From Lutibacter sp. HS1-25 (lineage in GTDB: Bacteria > Bacteroidota > Bacteroidia > Flavobacteriales > Flavobacteriaceae): a stretch of DNA of 64,000 nucleotides. The position numbers and the translations under genes were made by a program. A model generated the notes under the pieces. The model was not told the DNA's origin. It made no database searches and saw only the letters and a program-made list of their open reading frames with translations. Location: assembly GCF_004121075.1 (NCBI RefSeq), contig NZ_RHLN01000001.1, positions 124,001 through 188,000 on the forward strand. Direction: 5' to 3'. Shown here piece after piece: positions 53,221 to 62,789 of this stretch (positions are counted from its first letter, which is position 1; each line of letters opens with the position of its first letter).

Positions 53221-56142
53221 TTAGTACCTTTTATCAATGGCTTTTTTCGTCAATTTTTGTCCGTTTAAAGTGGTGACTCGTGCTAAAAAAACAGGTGTAT
53301 TTATAGTTGAAAATTCATAAATTTCATTTGAGGTACAGCCCTGTTTTGTGGTTAAAATTCTTCCAGCGGTATCTATAATTTCAATGGTTGAAATACTTGT
53401 ATTTGGATTTACTGAAATTTTGAAAGTCCCATTTTCTAATTGAATAATTGACAAGTTGGTGTCGCTAATTTCTTCATTTGAAATTGATAAGGTTTTTTGT
53501 GAAAAAACAAGGTTGAATCTGTTGTTAAAAGTTCCTGTTTCTAAACAAAATTCATAATTAGATTCGGATAAATTATGTGTAATTCCAAGTAAATTGTCTT
53601 CTAAATAAATGTTGTTTTTACTTAAAAAATCACCTTCAATTTTTGCAATTGCAATATTGTATTTTGTTGAATTAGGTAATGTAGTTTCAATTCCTAATTG
53701 AATTTTTTCATCAACAGTTAATGTTGAAGCTGCTTTTCCTTGAATGGCTAATTTCTTACTATTTTCTTCAGCAAATGAGTAAAAATTAATTGCATTTCCT
53801 GAAGAAATATTTCGAACAGCATCAAAAAATGAATTGTCCAATCTGTTTGAAGCGCCATTTACATAGCCTACTAAAATTTGACTAAAAACGCCATTACCTG
53901 CAGTAAGGTCTAACCATATTTTATTGTAATTTGTATTGCTTTTCGATTTTTGTGTAGTTTTAAAAAACTGGTCATTGTTAGCAACAACCCTCATTGAATT
54001 GTTAAAAATAACTGCTCCTTTTTTAATTGTTCCAGCAACTTCAGTAACATTTGCATTGTTGTTTAAAGCCACAAAAAATCCTTGACATGATGGGATAAAC
54101 CGATTAGGAATTACGCTTTTGCCTCCTGAATATTGCGCTGCGGTTGCGCCAATTCCGTTGATAATGGCATAATCTGATTGTGAAAAATTGGATTGTTCAT
54201 TTCCGTTTGCAGAAGAAGATGGCGCTGTATTTTGTGACCATAAATAAATAGCACCTTCAAGGGTACCATTGGCATTAAGATCATATACGTTTTCATTAAA
54301 AAAAGCATCAACATCAATTGCGCAAGGGTAGGGGTTCCCAATAAAATTCCAGTTGGTGTCTAAAAGTTCGCAATCGTTTCTATAAACAGGAACCGCAATG
54401 GTGCCATTGTTAAATTTACCTGTAAAAGTATAATTGTATTGCGAGCCCAAACCTGTAAATGTAGCTGAAGATTGTGTTGCGGCATAGCCAACACCAGGAA
54501 TCATTGTAGCTGTTGCGATACAAGTTTGCCAATCGTTGCCGTCATCATCAATATCATCTTGTCCTGCAATTGTGACATTGTTATTTCCAGTTTCAGCAGT
54601 TTTATCCAAATAATTTTGTGCATTAAACCAAAATCTTCGGTTTGAAGGCGCACCAGCCAAAGCAGTTTCAATGGTTTCATTAGCAACAGGACTGCTCCAA
54701 TACGTATATTCGTACCAGGCGTTTATAGGTGCTGTTGTTTTTTGAACAATGGCATTTCCGGTAGAATTTAGCTTAAAAATTTGTGATGAAGTATTTTGGA
54801 CAAATGAACCCTGATTTTCAACCAAAATGGTACCATTTGTAAAAACATTGTTTTCAATTTCAAGATACGTTGAATTGGCAATTGTGAGCAGCACATTTGC
54901 GTTTACAATAAGACTACAACTTGTAAAATTGCCATTTGTAAAAGTATTGTAATCTGCATTTAAAATAGCCGTTGTATTTGTGTTTGGAGAGCCATTGCTC
55001 CAGCTAAAACCATTCCAAGTGGTTGCATTTTCTAAAGGGCAAACCAACCCACAATCGCTGAGGTGTTCTCTTAAGTTTGAAACGTCATCTTTGATTAAAA
55101 TATCCCATTCAGAAGTATCATAATTTACAGTTGAATTGTTGATGTTGCTTTTTCTTTTTAATCCAATATCATTTGCAAAATTTGAATCATCTTCAATACT
55201 GCCAATCAAATCAATAATATTTATAGTATTTGCCAAGGCAACAGCATCGTTACCATTAAAATCTAGTGAGCTACTTTTTTGTTGTACTGAACCCAATAAA
55301 ACAGCTTTATTATGCGCAATTACAAAAGTATCGAAAGGTGCTATTGTACCTATTAAAGCAATCTTTGTATATGAATTGCTTCCGTTTGAGTAGATTTGAA
55401 CAAAGTAATTGTCTGTTAGTAAAATAGGGCTATTGGTTGGGTTAAAAATTTCAATGTATTTATTGTAAGAGCTTCCTTCAACATATTCAGAAATAAATGG
55501 GTTGGCGCAATTGTTTGTGGTTTGTGTTTCAAAACTAAAAGGTGAAAGATTAAATGGTAACGAACTTTCGCCACTTGTAGACCAATTTGCACTGTTATTT
55601 ATATTGGTTAAATAGGTAGAAGCAGTAGCTCCAGATCTGATGTTGTAATATTCGCCATTAACACCTCCAATTACAACATAATTAGAAAATCCATTAGGAA
55701 ATGTACCTATTTCTGACAATGATTTTCCAATAGCATGTAAAAAAGTAGTAACAGACCCTACTGAAGTTCCTTGATAAGCTATAATACCATCGCCAGCATC
55801 GGCTAATTCAATAGCACCATCAGTAGTAATGCTAAAATCTAAGGCGTTTGTTTTATACGAAATTACCGATCCAGCTTCAACACCACCCATAGGAGCAGTA
55901 TACAAAACAGTGCCTTCACCTTCTCCAATAAAATAAGTGCCAACAGCAGATTCATCGGTAAAATAGATTTGAGTACCTGCACTTAGTGGTACAAAAGTAA
56001 CAAACATAAAATCTTCTGCAGAAGTGTCTATGCCAATAATGGCAATATCTCCTTCAGACAATGTAGTTTGACTGTAATTATGGAAACTCGTAAACAATGA
56101 GCATAGCAAGAATGCCACAAAAAATAGTTGTTTTTTATTCAT
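53221..56142 (-). CDS. Secreted lamin-tail protein with type IX secretion C-terminal signal
   Basis: The start is set at 56142 (MNKKQLFFVAFLLCSLFTSFHNYSQ, a good signal peptide). 973 residues. A first beta domain (about 25-230, GDIAIIGIDTSAEDF) is followed by a lamin-tail domain with FISEYVEGSSYNKYIEIFNPT, the form seen in secreted nucleases such as ExeM. A long beta-rich region comes next, then a C-terminal type-A sorting domain (IEIIDTAGRILTT to LNGQKLTKKAIDKRY). No nuclease residues are visible. It should be exported through the outer membrane by the type IX system and anchored or released at the surface. It heads the receptor operon. Confidence 0.85.
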   Translation of the reverse strand: MNKKQLFFVAFLLCSLFTSFHNYSQTTLSEGDIAIIGIDTSAEDFMFVTFVPLSAGTQIYFTDESAVGTYFIGEGEGTVLYTAPMGGVEAGSVISYKTNALDFSITTDGAIELADAGDGIIAYQGTSVGSVTTFLHAIGKSLSEIGTFPNGFSNYVVIGGVNGEYYNIRSGATASTYLTNINNSANWSTSGESSLPFNLSPFSFETQTTNNCANPFISEYVEGSSYNKYIEIFNPTNSPILLTDNYFVQIYSNGSNSYTKIALIGTIAPFDTFVIAHNKAVLLGSVQQKSSSLDFNGNDAVALANTINIIDLIGSIEDDSNFANDIGLKRKSNINNSTVNYDTSEWDILIKDDVSNLREHLSDCGLVCPLENATTWNGFSWSNGSPNTNTTAILNADYNTFTNGNFTSCSLIVNANVLLTIANSTYLEIENNVFTNGTILVENQGSFVQNTSSQIFKLNSTGNAIVQKTTAPINAWYEYTYWSSPVANETIETALAGAPSNRRFWFNAQNYLDKTAETGNNNVTIAGQDDIDDDGNDWQTCIATATMIPGVGYAATQSSATFTGLGSQYNYTFTGKFNNGTIAVPVYRNDCELLDTNWNFIGNPYPCAIDVDAFFNENVYDLNANGTLEGAIYLWSQNTAPSSSANGNEQSNFSQSDYAIINGIGATAAQYSGGKSVIPNRFIPSCQGFFVALNNNANVTEVAGTIKKGAVIFNNSMRVVANNDQFFKTTQKSKSNTNYNKIWLDLTAGNGVFSQILVGYVNGASNRLDNSFFDAVRNISSGNAINFYSFAEENSKKLAIQGKAASTLTVDEKIQLGIETTLPNSTKYNIAIAKIEGDFLSKNNIYLEDNLLGITHNLSESNYEFCLETGTFNNRFNLVFSQKTLSISNEEISDTNLSIIQLENGTFKISVNPNTSISTIEIIDTAGRILTTKQGCTSNEIYEFSTINTPVFLARVTTLNGQKLTKKAIDKRY

Positions 56143-56342
56143 AGCAATTAGAATTAGAAACTTTTTGGGCAGTTCAATATTAAAAAACATTTTAATGCAA
56201 TAAACTGATTTTTATCACTTTATGTTTTTTTAATTTTTATTATAGTGTATGAAAAATGAAGGTTTGTTTTGGATAAATAGATTTTATTTGGTTTAATTTA
56301 AAACTTTGTTAGTACTTTAGTTTTTCTTTTAAAAAATTAAGG

Positions 56343-57395
56343 TTGATGAAAAAAATAATAATTCTTGTTGTACTGTTTTTAGGAGTAAATACTGCATTTT
56401 CTCAAAATAAATATGAAATTAGAACAGTTGCTTTTTACAATTTAGAAAATCTTTTTGATACGGAAAATGATACTTTAACCGATGATGAGGCGAGTCCAAT
56501 AATGGCAATTATTGAAAATAGAGAGGAAGTTTATCTTCAAAAATTGAACAATATGGCTAAAGTAATTTCTGAAATTGGCTTTGAAGATGCAAATAACAGC
56601 CCTGTAATTTTAGGTGTTGCTGAAGTTGAAAACAGAAAAGTATTGGAAGATTTGGTGCATACCGATTTTTTGAAGGACAAAAATTACGAGATTATTCATT
56701 ACGATTCTCCAGATTTACGAGGTATAGATGTTGGTTTTTTATATCAGCCCGCTTTTTTTAATCCTATAAGTCATGAAACTTTTGAATTGCGTTTGTGGGA
56801 TGAAAATGGTATGCGAAATTACACAAGAGATCAATTATTGGTTTCGGGATATTTAAATGGAGAATTGATACATATTATTGTAAATCACTGGCCATCACGA
56901 AGAGGTGGAGAGGAAGTTAGCAGTGCTAAAAGAGAAAAAGCGGCTTATTTAAACACTGAAATAATTAAAAAAATACGCGAAAACGATTCAAACGCTAAAA
57001 TTATAATTATGGGCGATTTAAATGACGACCCAATAAACAAAAGTTTAAAAGAGGTTTTAAAAACCAAAGGCGATAAAAATAATGTTGTTGAAGGTGATAT
57101 TTACAACCCAACAGAACAAATGTTTAAACGAGGCGAAAACACATTAGCCTACAGAGATAATATCAATTTTTTTGATCAAATGATGGTATCATCAACTTTT
57201 TTAACCCAAAATAACACGTATGATTCGTATAAATTATACAAGGTTAAAGTATTTAATCCGCCTTATTTAACAACCCAAACCGGCAAATACAAAGGATATC
57301 CTTTTAGAAGTTTTGCAGGTGGAAATTTTACTGGTGGCTACAGTGACCATTACCCTGTTTACATGTATTTAATTAGAGAAGTAGACAGCGAATAG
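56343..57395 (+). CDS. Exported EEP-family endonuclease/exonuclease/phosphatase
   Basis: 350 residues with a signal peptide (ends NTAFSQNKY). The EEP site is complete: VAFYNLENLFDTEND, ILGVAEVENRKVL, DSPDLRGIDVGFLY, VNHWPSRRGG, IIMGDLNDDP and GGYSDHYPVYMYL. It is closely similar in layout to the leaderless nuclease at 46843. It is divergent from the lamin-tail/receptor operon, separated by 200 bases that may hold a shared control region. It should act in the periplasm or outside the cell. Confidence 0.9.
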   Translation: MMKKIIILVVLFLGVNTAFSQNKYEIRTVAFYNLENLFDTENDTLTDDEASPIMAIIENREEVYLQKLNNMAKVISEIGFEDANNSPVILGVAEVENRKVLEDLVHTDFLKDKNYEIIHYDSPDLRGIDVGFLYQPAFFNPISHETFELRLWDENGMRNYTRDQLLVSGYLNGELIHIIVNHWPSRRGGEEVSSAKREKAAYLNTEIIKKIRENDSNAKIIIMGDLNDDPINKSLKEVLKTKGDKNNVVEGDIYNPTEQMFKRGENTLAYRDNINFFDQMMVSSTFLTQNNTYDSYKLYKVKVFNPPYLTTQTGKYKGYPFRSFAGGNFTGGYSDHYPVYMYLIREVDSE

Positions 57396-57423
57396 GGCAA
57401 TTTTTTTTTGGTAACTGACGCTT

Positions 57424-58095
57424 TTATTTTAAGGTTTTAATTTCAACTTTTCTAAAATCGATAGGAAAACCTTCGTATTGTAATAAAATTCTACCTTCTT
57501 GTACAGAAGATTTTTTGCCTTTATTAACCAGTTTACCGTTAAGTTGTTGTTTAATTTTTCCGTTTTTTGAAGTAATAACAATTGTATTCCATTCGCCTAT
57601 TGAATTAGCGGCATCTTTAAATCTATTGGCAACTACGCTTTTTCCTGGAACTGTTTTTTCGCCTTTTATTTCAAGAGTAACTTCATTTAATAAAATAAAA
57701 TCTCCTGTTGCATCTTTTTTTATTTGAAACTGAATTCCTTTAGGCCATAACATATCAGGAGAATCAGCAGGAATTAAATACATAACACCGCTATTTGGTT
57801 TGTCGCTTTTTCGGGTAAAAGTGCTGTCTATATTCCACTTAAATTCAACAGTTAACTTAAAATTACGGTATGATTTTTCAGACATTAAGTATCCTGTTTT
57901 TTTACCATACAATCTAATCATTTGGTCTTCAACTGAAAAAAGTTCAGAAGCATCGGTATGTTTTCCGCTCTTTGGTTCAAAAGCATACCATCCTTTTAAA
58001 TCATTTCCATTAAAAAGTGAAACACCCGAAGATTGTGCGTTGGAAAATTGAGAAAGTAATAAGGCAACAAATAAAAATTTATACAAACGGTTCAT
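57424..58095 (-). CDS. DUF1080 (3-keto-disaccharide hydrolase-like) exported protein
   Basis: 223 residues with a signal peptide (ends SNAQSSG) and a single concanavalin-like DUF1080 domain: VSLFNGNDLKGWYAFEP at the start, LTVEFKWN, NSGVMYLIP, WNTIVITSKNGKIKQQLNGKLVNKG, and ILLQYEGFPIDFRKVEI at the end. Members hydrolyse or bind 3-keto sugars, with many uncharacterised. The gene converges on the nuclease. No second glycan gene is near, so the substrate is unknown. Confidence 0.87.
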   Translation of the reverse strand: MNRLYKFLFVALLLSQFSNAQSSGVSLFNGNDLKGWYAFEPKSGKHTDASELFSVEDQMIRLYGKKTGYLMSEKSYRNFKLTVEFKWNIDSTFTRKSDKPNSGVMYLIPADSPDMLWPKGIQFQIKKDATGDFILLNEVTLEIKGEKTVPGKSVVANRFKDAANSIGEWNTIVITSKNGKIKQQLNGKLVNKGKKSSVQEGRILLQYEGFPIDFRKVEIKTLK

Positions 58096-58149
58096 ATTGG
58101 TAAATAGGTATTAAAATTTAAGTTAACAAGCAGCTAAAGGTATTTAAAA

Positions 58150-60012
58150 CTAGTCTTCTAATTTAGACAATAATTCTAACCAGCGTTCTTCCTTACTTTC
58201 GATTTGATTGCTAATTTCCTGTAATTTTATAGACAAATTATTGATTTCTTCACCAGATAAAGAGGCATCTAAAAACTGAGCTTCAATTGCTGATTTTTGA
58301 TTTCCAAGCGCTTCTATTTCACCATCAATTCCTTCAAGTTCTTTCTTTTCTTTGTAGGTTAAAGCGGCTTTATTTGTGGGTGCAACTGTTTTAGTTTCAA
58401 TTTTTTTAACTTCAACAGGTTCTTCTTTAGGTTTAGAATCTTCATAAGCTCTAAAATCAGAATAATTACCAGGAAAATCTTCGACTTCACCATCGCCTCT
58501 AAATACAAATAAGTGGTCTACAATTTTATCCATAAAGTAACGGTCATGCGAAACCACCAATAAACATCCCGGAAAATCTAACAAGAAACTTTCTAGTACA
58601 TTTAAAGTAATGATATCCAAATCGTTGGTAGGTTCATCTAAAATTAAAAAGTTAGGATTTTGAATTAAAACGGTACATAAATACAGTCTTTTTCGCTCTC
58701 CACCACTTAATTTTTCAACAAAATCGTATTGTCTTTTTCTGCTGAATAAAAAGCGTTCTAATAGTTGTGCTGCAGAAATACTTCTTCCTTTGGTAAGCGG
58801 AATTTGTTCACCGTATTCCTTGATAATTTCAATTACTTTTTGCCCTGGTTTTGGGTTGATTCCATCTTGGGTGTAATAGCCAAATTTTATAGTTTCACCA
58901 ACCACTACTTTACCAGAATCCACCGGAATTCCTCCTGTAATTATATTTAAAAACGAAGATTTTCCTGTTCCGTTTTTTCCAATAATTCCAATGCGCTCAC
59001 CACGTAAAAAGTTGTATTCAAACTTGTCTAAAATTGTTAAATCGCCAAAAGATTTTGAAATTTTATGCAATTCTAAAATTTTAGAACCCATACGTTCCAT
59101 GTTAATTTCTAACTGAACTTGGTGATCATTTCTGCGTTTATGGGCAGCTTCTTTAATTTTATAAAAATCGTCAATTCTACTTTTAGATTTGGTAGTACGT
59201 GCTTTTGGTTGGCGGCGCATCCACTCTAATTCTTTATTAAACAGGTTTTTAGCTTTATCAACACTGGCTTGTTCCTGTTCAATTCTGGCTTCTTTTTTTT
59301 CTAAATAATTAGAATAATTTCCTTTATAGGTATAAAAACCACCATTGTCCATTTCTACAATTTCATTACAAACACGCTCTAAAAAAAAGCGGTCATGTGT
59401 AACCATAAATAAGGTGATTTTTTCTTTTTTAAAATAGTCTTCCAACCATTCAATCATCTCTAAATCAAGGTGGTTGGTAGGCTCGTCTAAAATTAATAAA
59501 TCGGGTTTATGAATTAAAATTACAGCCAAACTTAAGCGCTTGCGTTGCCCACCAGAAAGGGAGCCTACTTTTTGGGTTAAATCTTCTAACTTTAATTTAA
59601 ATAAAATTTGTTTGTATTGCGTTTCAAAATCCCAGGCATTGAATCTTTCCATTTTTTCAAAAGCAACCTGATAGGCTTTTTCGTCTTCTGGATTGTTTAA
59701 TGCGTGTTCATATTCCTCAATAACTTTCAATGTTTCGTTGTCCGAATTAAAAATTGATTGCTCAATGGTTAATTCGTCATCAAGTGAATCTTCTTGAGAT
59801 AAATACTCTATTTTCAATCCTTTACGAGAAATTATTTGACCAGAATTTGGACTGTCATGTCCAGCCATAATATTTAATAAGGAAGTTTTTCCTGTTCCGT
59901 TTTTAGCAATTAATGCAATTTTTTGGTCTTTGTTAATTCCAAAAGAAATGTTGCTAAAAAGTTCTAATTCTCCAAAAGATTTTGAAATATTTTCAACCGA
60001 TACGTAGTTCAT
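58150..60012 (-). CDS. ABC-F family ATPase, Uup-like
   Basis: 620 residues with two ABC domains. Walker A: GKNGTGKTS-like (ALIAKNGTGKTSLLN) and IIGKNGTGKSSFLN; signatures LSGGQRKR and LSGGERKR; Walker B LLILDEPTNHLD and FLILDEPTNDLD. The linker is charged and helical. After a Lys/Glu/Val-rich segment, a C-terminal coiled coil (about 555-620) is as in Uup. It is soluble and acts on ribosomes or DNA structures rather than in transport. A single-gene unit. Confidence 0.93.
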   Translation of the reverse strand: MNYVSVENISKSFGELELFSNISFGINKDQKIALIAKNGTGKTSLLNIMAGHDSPNSGQIISRKGLKIEYLSQEDSLDDELTIEQSIFNSDNETLKVIEEYEHALNNPEDEKAYQVAFEKMERFNAWDFETQYKQILFKLKLEDLTQKVGSLSGGQRKRLSLAVILIHKPDLLILDEPTNHLDLEMIEWLEDYFKKEKITLFMVTHDRFFLERVCNEIVEMDNGGFYTYKGNYSNYLEKKEARIEQEQASVDKAKNLFNKELEWMRRQPKARTTKSKSRIDDFYKIKEAAHKRRNDHQVQLEINMERMGSKILELHKISKSFGDLTILDKFEYNFLRGERIGIIGKNGTGKSSFLNIITGGIPVDSGKVVVGETIKFGYYTQDGINPKPGQKVIEIIKEYGEQIPLTKGRSISAAQLLERFLFSRKRQYDFVEKLSGGERKRLYLCTVLIQNPNFLILDEPTNDLDIITLNVLESFLLDFPGCLLVVSHDRYFMDKIVDHLFVFRGDGEVEDFPGNYSDFRAYEDSKPKEEPVEVKKIETKTVAPTNKAALTYKEKKELEGIDGEIEALGNQKSAIEAQFLDASLSGEEINNLSIKLQEISNQIESKEERWLELLSKLED

Positions 60013-60112
60013 TCACTCTAAATTTTGCGCAAAATTACGCAAAATAAAAACTATATAATTGTTTAATCGTTTAATTGTGTAGCTGTGAAATTTTTAAAAA
60101 TTTCAAAAAAGG

Positions 60113-60832
60113 TTAATCGTTAAAATTATTGATTTTTCCTGATCCAGTAATATTGGTTTTTATAGTAGGGTTGCCTTTGTAATTTACAATGCCAGATTCG
60201 GTAATTTTTACATCTAATAAAGTTTGAGCAGTAACATTGCAAGTGCCGCTGCCACTTATATCAATTTTGCTATTGGTTGATGTAATAGGGAAGCCATTAA
60301 ATTGTGCAGAACCCTCAATTTCAATGTTTAAATTGATTAAATCTTCAAAATTGTTTGTGCTGTAAATTGCGCCAGAACTTTCCATAGTTATGTCTAAATT
60401 TTTACACCCAGTATTGCCATTTAATTCAATATATCCTGATCCGTAAATTGAAATAGCTACATTTTCATCACTTTTAAAATTTGCAATATCCACACTTCCA
60501 GAGCCTTGTAGTTCAACAGAATTTAACAGTGGTGTTATGATATTTACAGTTAGTTGGGCGTTTTTATAATTGCCATCTTTTAATACAATATCCCAAGTGC
60601 CTTCATATATATTTTTTTGAAGTTTATCTATAATATTTGCGTGACCTGTAACGGTTATTTTTTGTGTTTCACCATATGAAATAATTACCCGGTCGTCTCC
60701 GTAAGTTCCAATTCCATTAAAATTATCAATTGTTATTTCTTCGGTTATTATTGGGCCTTCTCCAACAATATCATTTTGGCATGAAGTGAATATTATTGTA
60801 CTTAAAAAGCCAAAAATTATTAATTTTTTCAT
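60113..60832 (-). CDS. DUF2807 (GIN-domain) lipoprotein
   Basis: 239 residues with a lipoprotein signal (IIFTSCQND). The body is a right-handed beta-helix-like repeat of about 20 residues with Gly-Ser-Gly turns (VELQGSGSVDIANF, SIYGSGYIELNG, KIDISGSGTCNVTA, TNITGSGKINNF), the DUF2807 head-GIN pattern common in Bacteroidota. It is probably a cell-envelope adhesin or auto-transported-like scaffold; the function is not known. It is the last gene of the sigma/anti-sigma operon, 4 bases after the 59-residue ORF. Confidence 0.88.
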   Translation of the reverse strand: MKKLIIFGFLSTIIFTSCQNDIVGEGPIITEEITIDNFNGIGTYGDDRVIISYGETQKITVTGHANIIDKLQKNIYEGTWDIVLKDGNYKNAQLTVNIITPLLNSVELQGSGSVDIANFKSDENVAISIYGSGYIELNGNTGCKNLDITMESSGAIYSTNNFEDLINLNIEIEGSAQFNGFPITSTNSKIDISGSGTCNVTAQTLLDVKITESGIVNYKGNPTIKTNITGSGKINNFND

Positions 60833-60836
60833 GATT

Positions 60837-61016
60837 TTATTGTTTAAATTTTTCTTGAAGTTTTACAATAGGAATCCATTGAAAATTAATTGGACTCCAC
60901 GTTTCTAAATTGTTTTTTTCGATTTTTTTTATTGAAGAAAGTTGCTGTTTGTTTTTAATAAAAACCTGATTTTCTTTTGAATAAACATGTAATGTGTCAA
61001 TTGTGTTCTTTTTCAT
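60837..61016 (-). CDS. Short ORF of 59 residues between the barrel and DUF2807 genes
   Basis: An ATG at 61014-61016 opens a 59-codon frame that ends 4 bases before the DUF2807 gene and begins 11 bases after the barrel gene. It reads MKKNTIDTLHVYSKENQVF at the start and WSPINFQWIPIVKLQEKFKQ at the end. It is basic, with no signal peptide and no motif I recognise. Its tight fit in an otherwise compact operon is the argument that it is real; no homology was tested. Confidence 0.6.
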   Translation of the reverse strand: MKKNTIDTLHVYSKENQVFIKNKQQLSSIKKIEKNNLETWSPINFQWIPIVKLQEKFKQ

Positions 61017-61027
61017 AATAAATTTTT

Positions 61028-61672
61028 TTAGCTATTTTTACCCATATTAAAAATTCCCATTTTTATACCTATACCACCTGTAAAACCGTTAATGTTGGTG
61101 ATGCTTTCTGGGTACAATTCAAACTCACTAGATAGGCGGTATTTTACACCCATTTCAAATTGGAAATAGCGTGAAATATTATATTGCACACTAATACCTG
61201 GTTCAAATACAAAAAACGGTTTCCAGTCTTCAATTTTACCATATCCATTGTCAATAATTTCATCCAAATCTTTATTTGCATAAGCAGCTGCGCCACCACC
61301 AACTAACATTGGAATAGAAAGACTCCATTTTGAAGGTCCAAAAAAGATAGGTTCTAAATGCAAACCTCCGTAGCCTCCAAAAATATCGTTGCTAGATAAC
61401 AAACCTTTTGAGTTTTGTTCAGAATAAAAACCTATACCTGAAAAACCGACTTCAAATTGTCTGTTGGCAACGTAGGCTATTTTTGCGCCACCAAAGTAAG
61501 TGCTTTTGCCATCCATTTCGCCATAACCAAAATTTAATCCAAGGTATACGCCATTTACCACGTTTTGTCTGTCGTTAAATTCAATATAATTGTCTGCACT
61601 ATCTTGTGCTTTTAATTGGCTCGATAAAATGGCCATAAAACTTAGTGTTAGTAAAAATTTTAATTGTTTCAT
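61028..61672 (-). CDS. Outer-membrane beta-barrel protein
   Basis: 214 residues with a signal peptide (ends SQLKAQDS). It consists of eight or so amphipathic strands (GVYLGLNFGYGEMDG, FGGAKIAYVANRQFEVGFSGIGFY, GGLHLEPIFF, YFQFEMGVKYRLSSE, GGIGIKMGIF), so a small OmpA-like or OmpW-like barrel. No binding site is visible. It follows the DUF4097-like gene by 22 bases. Confidence 0.8.
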   Translation of the reverse strand: MKQLKFLLTLSFMAILSSQLKAQDSADNYIEFNDRQNVVNGVYLGLNFGYGEMDGKSTYFGGAKIAYVANRQFEVGFSGIGFYSEQNSKGLLSSNDIFGGYGGLHLEPIFFGPSKWSLSIPMLVGGGAAAYANKDLDEIIDNGYGKIEDWKPFFVFEPGISVQYNISRYFQFEMGVKYRLSSEFELYPESITNINGFTGGIGIKMGIFNMGKNS

Positions 61673-61694
61673 TTTTTTTGAATTTTTATGTTTT

Positions 61695-62789
61695 TTATAA
61701 TGTATTATCTAATAATAAAATGGTTCCTTTTTTTCCTGTTATTGAAAATTTTCCGGTAGGTTTTTTGCCATAGGTAGCGTTAATTTCTCTTAATTTTAAA
61801 TCATTGTTAATCATCACTGTTTTGATATTTTGAAACGATTTTGGAATGCGCAAAACACCTTGTTCTAAATTGGCTTTAAACTTAAATGCGAGTCCTGTAA
61901 TATTGATGTTTATATCTGATGATTCCTGATCAATATGTACAAAAGCTTCAGGTTTGTTAATGTTAGAAACTTTAAAATCTGTAATTTTCATATTTAGGTT
62001 AATTTCATTGTCAAGTGAATTTATTTTTACATCTGAAAATGCTATTTTTCCACGTATTTCTTCAACTGATGAAATGTTTATTTTGTCTTTATTCGAAATA
62101 ATTTCAAACGAAATAATTTTTAAAATATCAACAGTAGATCCGCTACTATTTAATATCAAATTTTGTGAAGTTTCCATATCAAGTGCTGCATTTTTTAGGT
62201 CGATATACGCATAAGCAATTGATTTTGTTTTTAATTTTCCATATTTTAAATCAACACTTGCATTGGTTAAATCTTGATTTATCCACATATCTCCGTGCTG
62301 TAAATTTGTGACCAATCTTCCGCTAAAATTTTCTAAAATAATATCTCCAAATTTATTGGTAATATTTAGCGAACAGGTTTTAGGTAAATAAATGGTGTAA
62401 TTGATTTGAACATTGGTTTTATCAAAATCTAGTGGATTGTTTTTGTTGAAATAATTAGCAATAAAACTTTCATTTTTAGCTGTAATTTCTGAAGTGATTG
62501 TAGCCAAATTACCAACAATTTTTATTTGTGGCTGAATGCGTTTTAATAAATCTTTTGCATTCTCCAATTTTTTGTCGGTTACTTTAATATTGGCCGTAAT
62601 AACAATACTGTCTTTATCCCAGCCATTAACTACAATATCACCATATTTTGAGTCAATTGTTAAATCGCCTTGCTGGGTTAGCGAATAACTTTTTACTATT
62701 TTTTTTGCAACAGCTTCTTGGGCTTTAATAGCCAAGCTGCTTAATAAAATTAGTAATAGTGCTGCTGTATTTTTATAAAATGTATTCAT
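61695..62789 (-). CDS. Exported DUF4097-like beta-helix protein
   Basis: The start is set at the ATG at 62789, giving a signal peptide (MNTFYKNTAALLLILLSSLAIKAQ); it overlaps the anti-sigma-like gene by 17 bases. 364 residues of repeated strands (LTIDSKYGDIVVNGWDKDSIVI, SLNITNKFGDIILENFSGRLV, DMWINQDLTNASVDLKYGKLK), as in DUF4097/adhesin-type envelope proteins. Such proteins often accompany ECF sigma or PspC systems. Its job is unknown; it is likely periplasmic or on the outer membrane. Confidence 0.8.
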   Translation of the reverse strand: MNTFYKNTAALLLILLSSLAIKAQEAVAKKIVKSYSLTQQGDLTIDSKYGDIVVNGWDKDSIVITANIKVTDKKLENAKDLLKRIQPQIKIVGNLATITSEITAKNESFIANYFNKNNPLDFDKTNVQINYTIYLPKTCSLNITNKFGDIILENFSGRLVTNLQHGDMWINQDLTNASVDLKYGKLKTKSIAYAYIDLKNAALDMETSQNLILNSSGSTVDILKIISFEIISNKDKINISSVEEIRGKIAFSDVKINSLDNEINLNMKITDFKVSNINKPEAFVHIDQESSDININITGLAFKFKANLEQGVLRIPKSFQNIKTVMINNDLKLREINATYGKKPTGKFSITGKKGTILLLDNTL

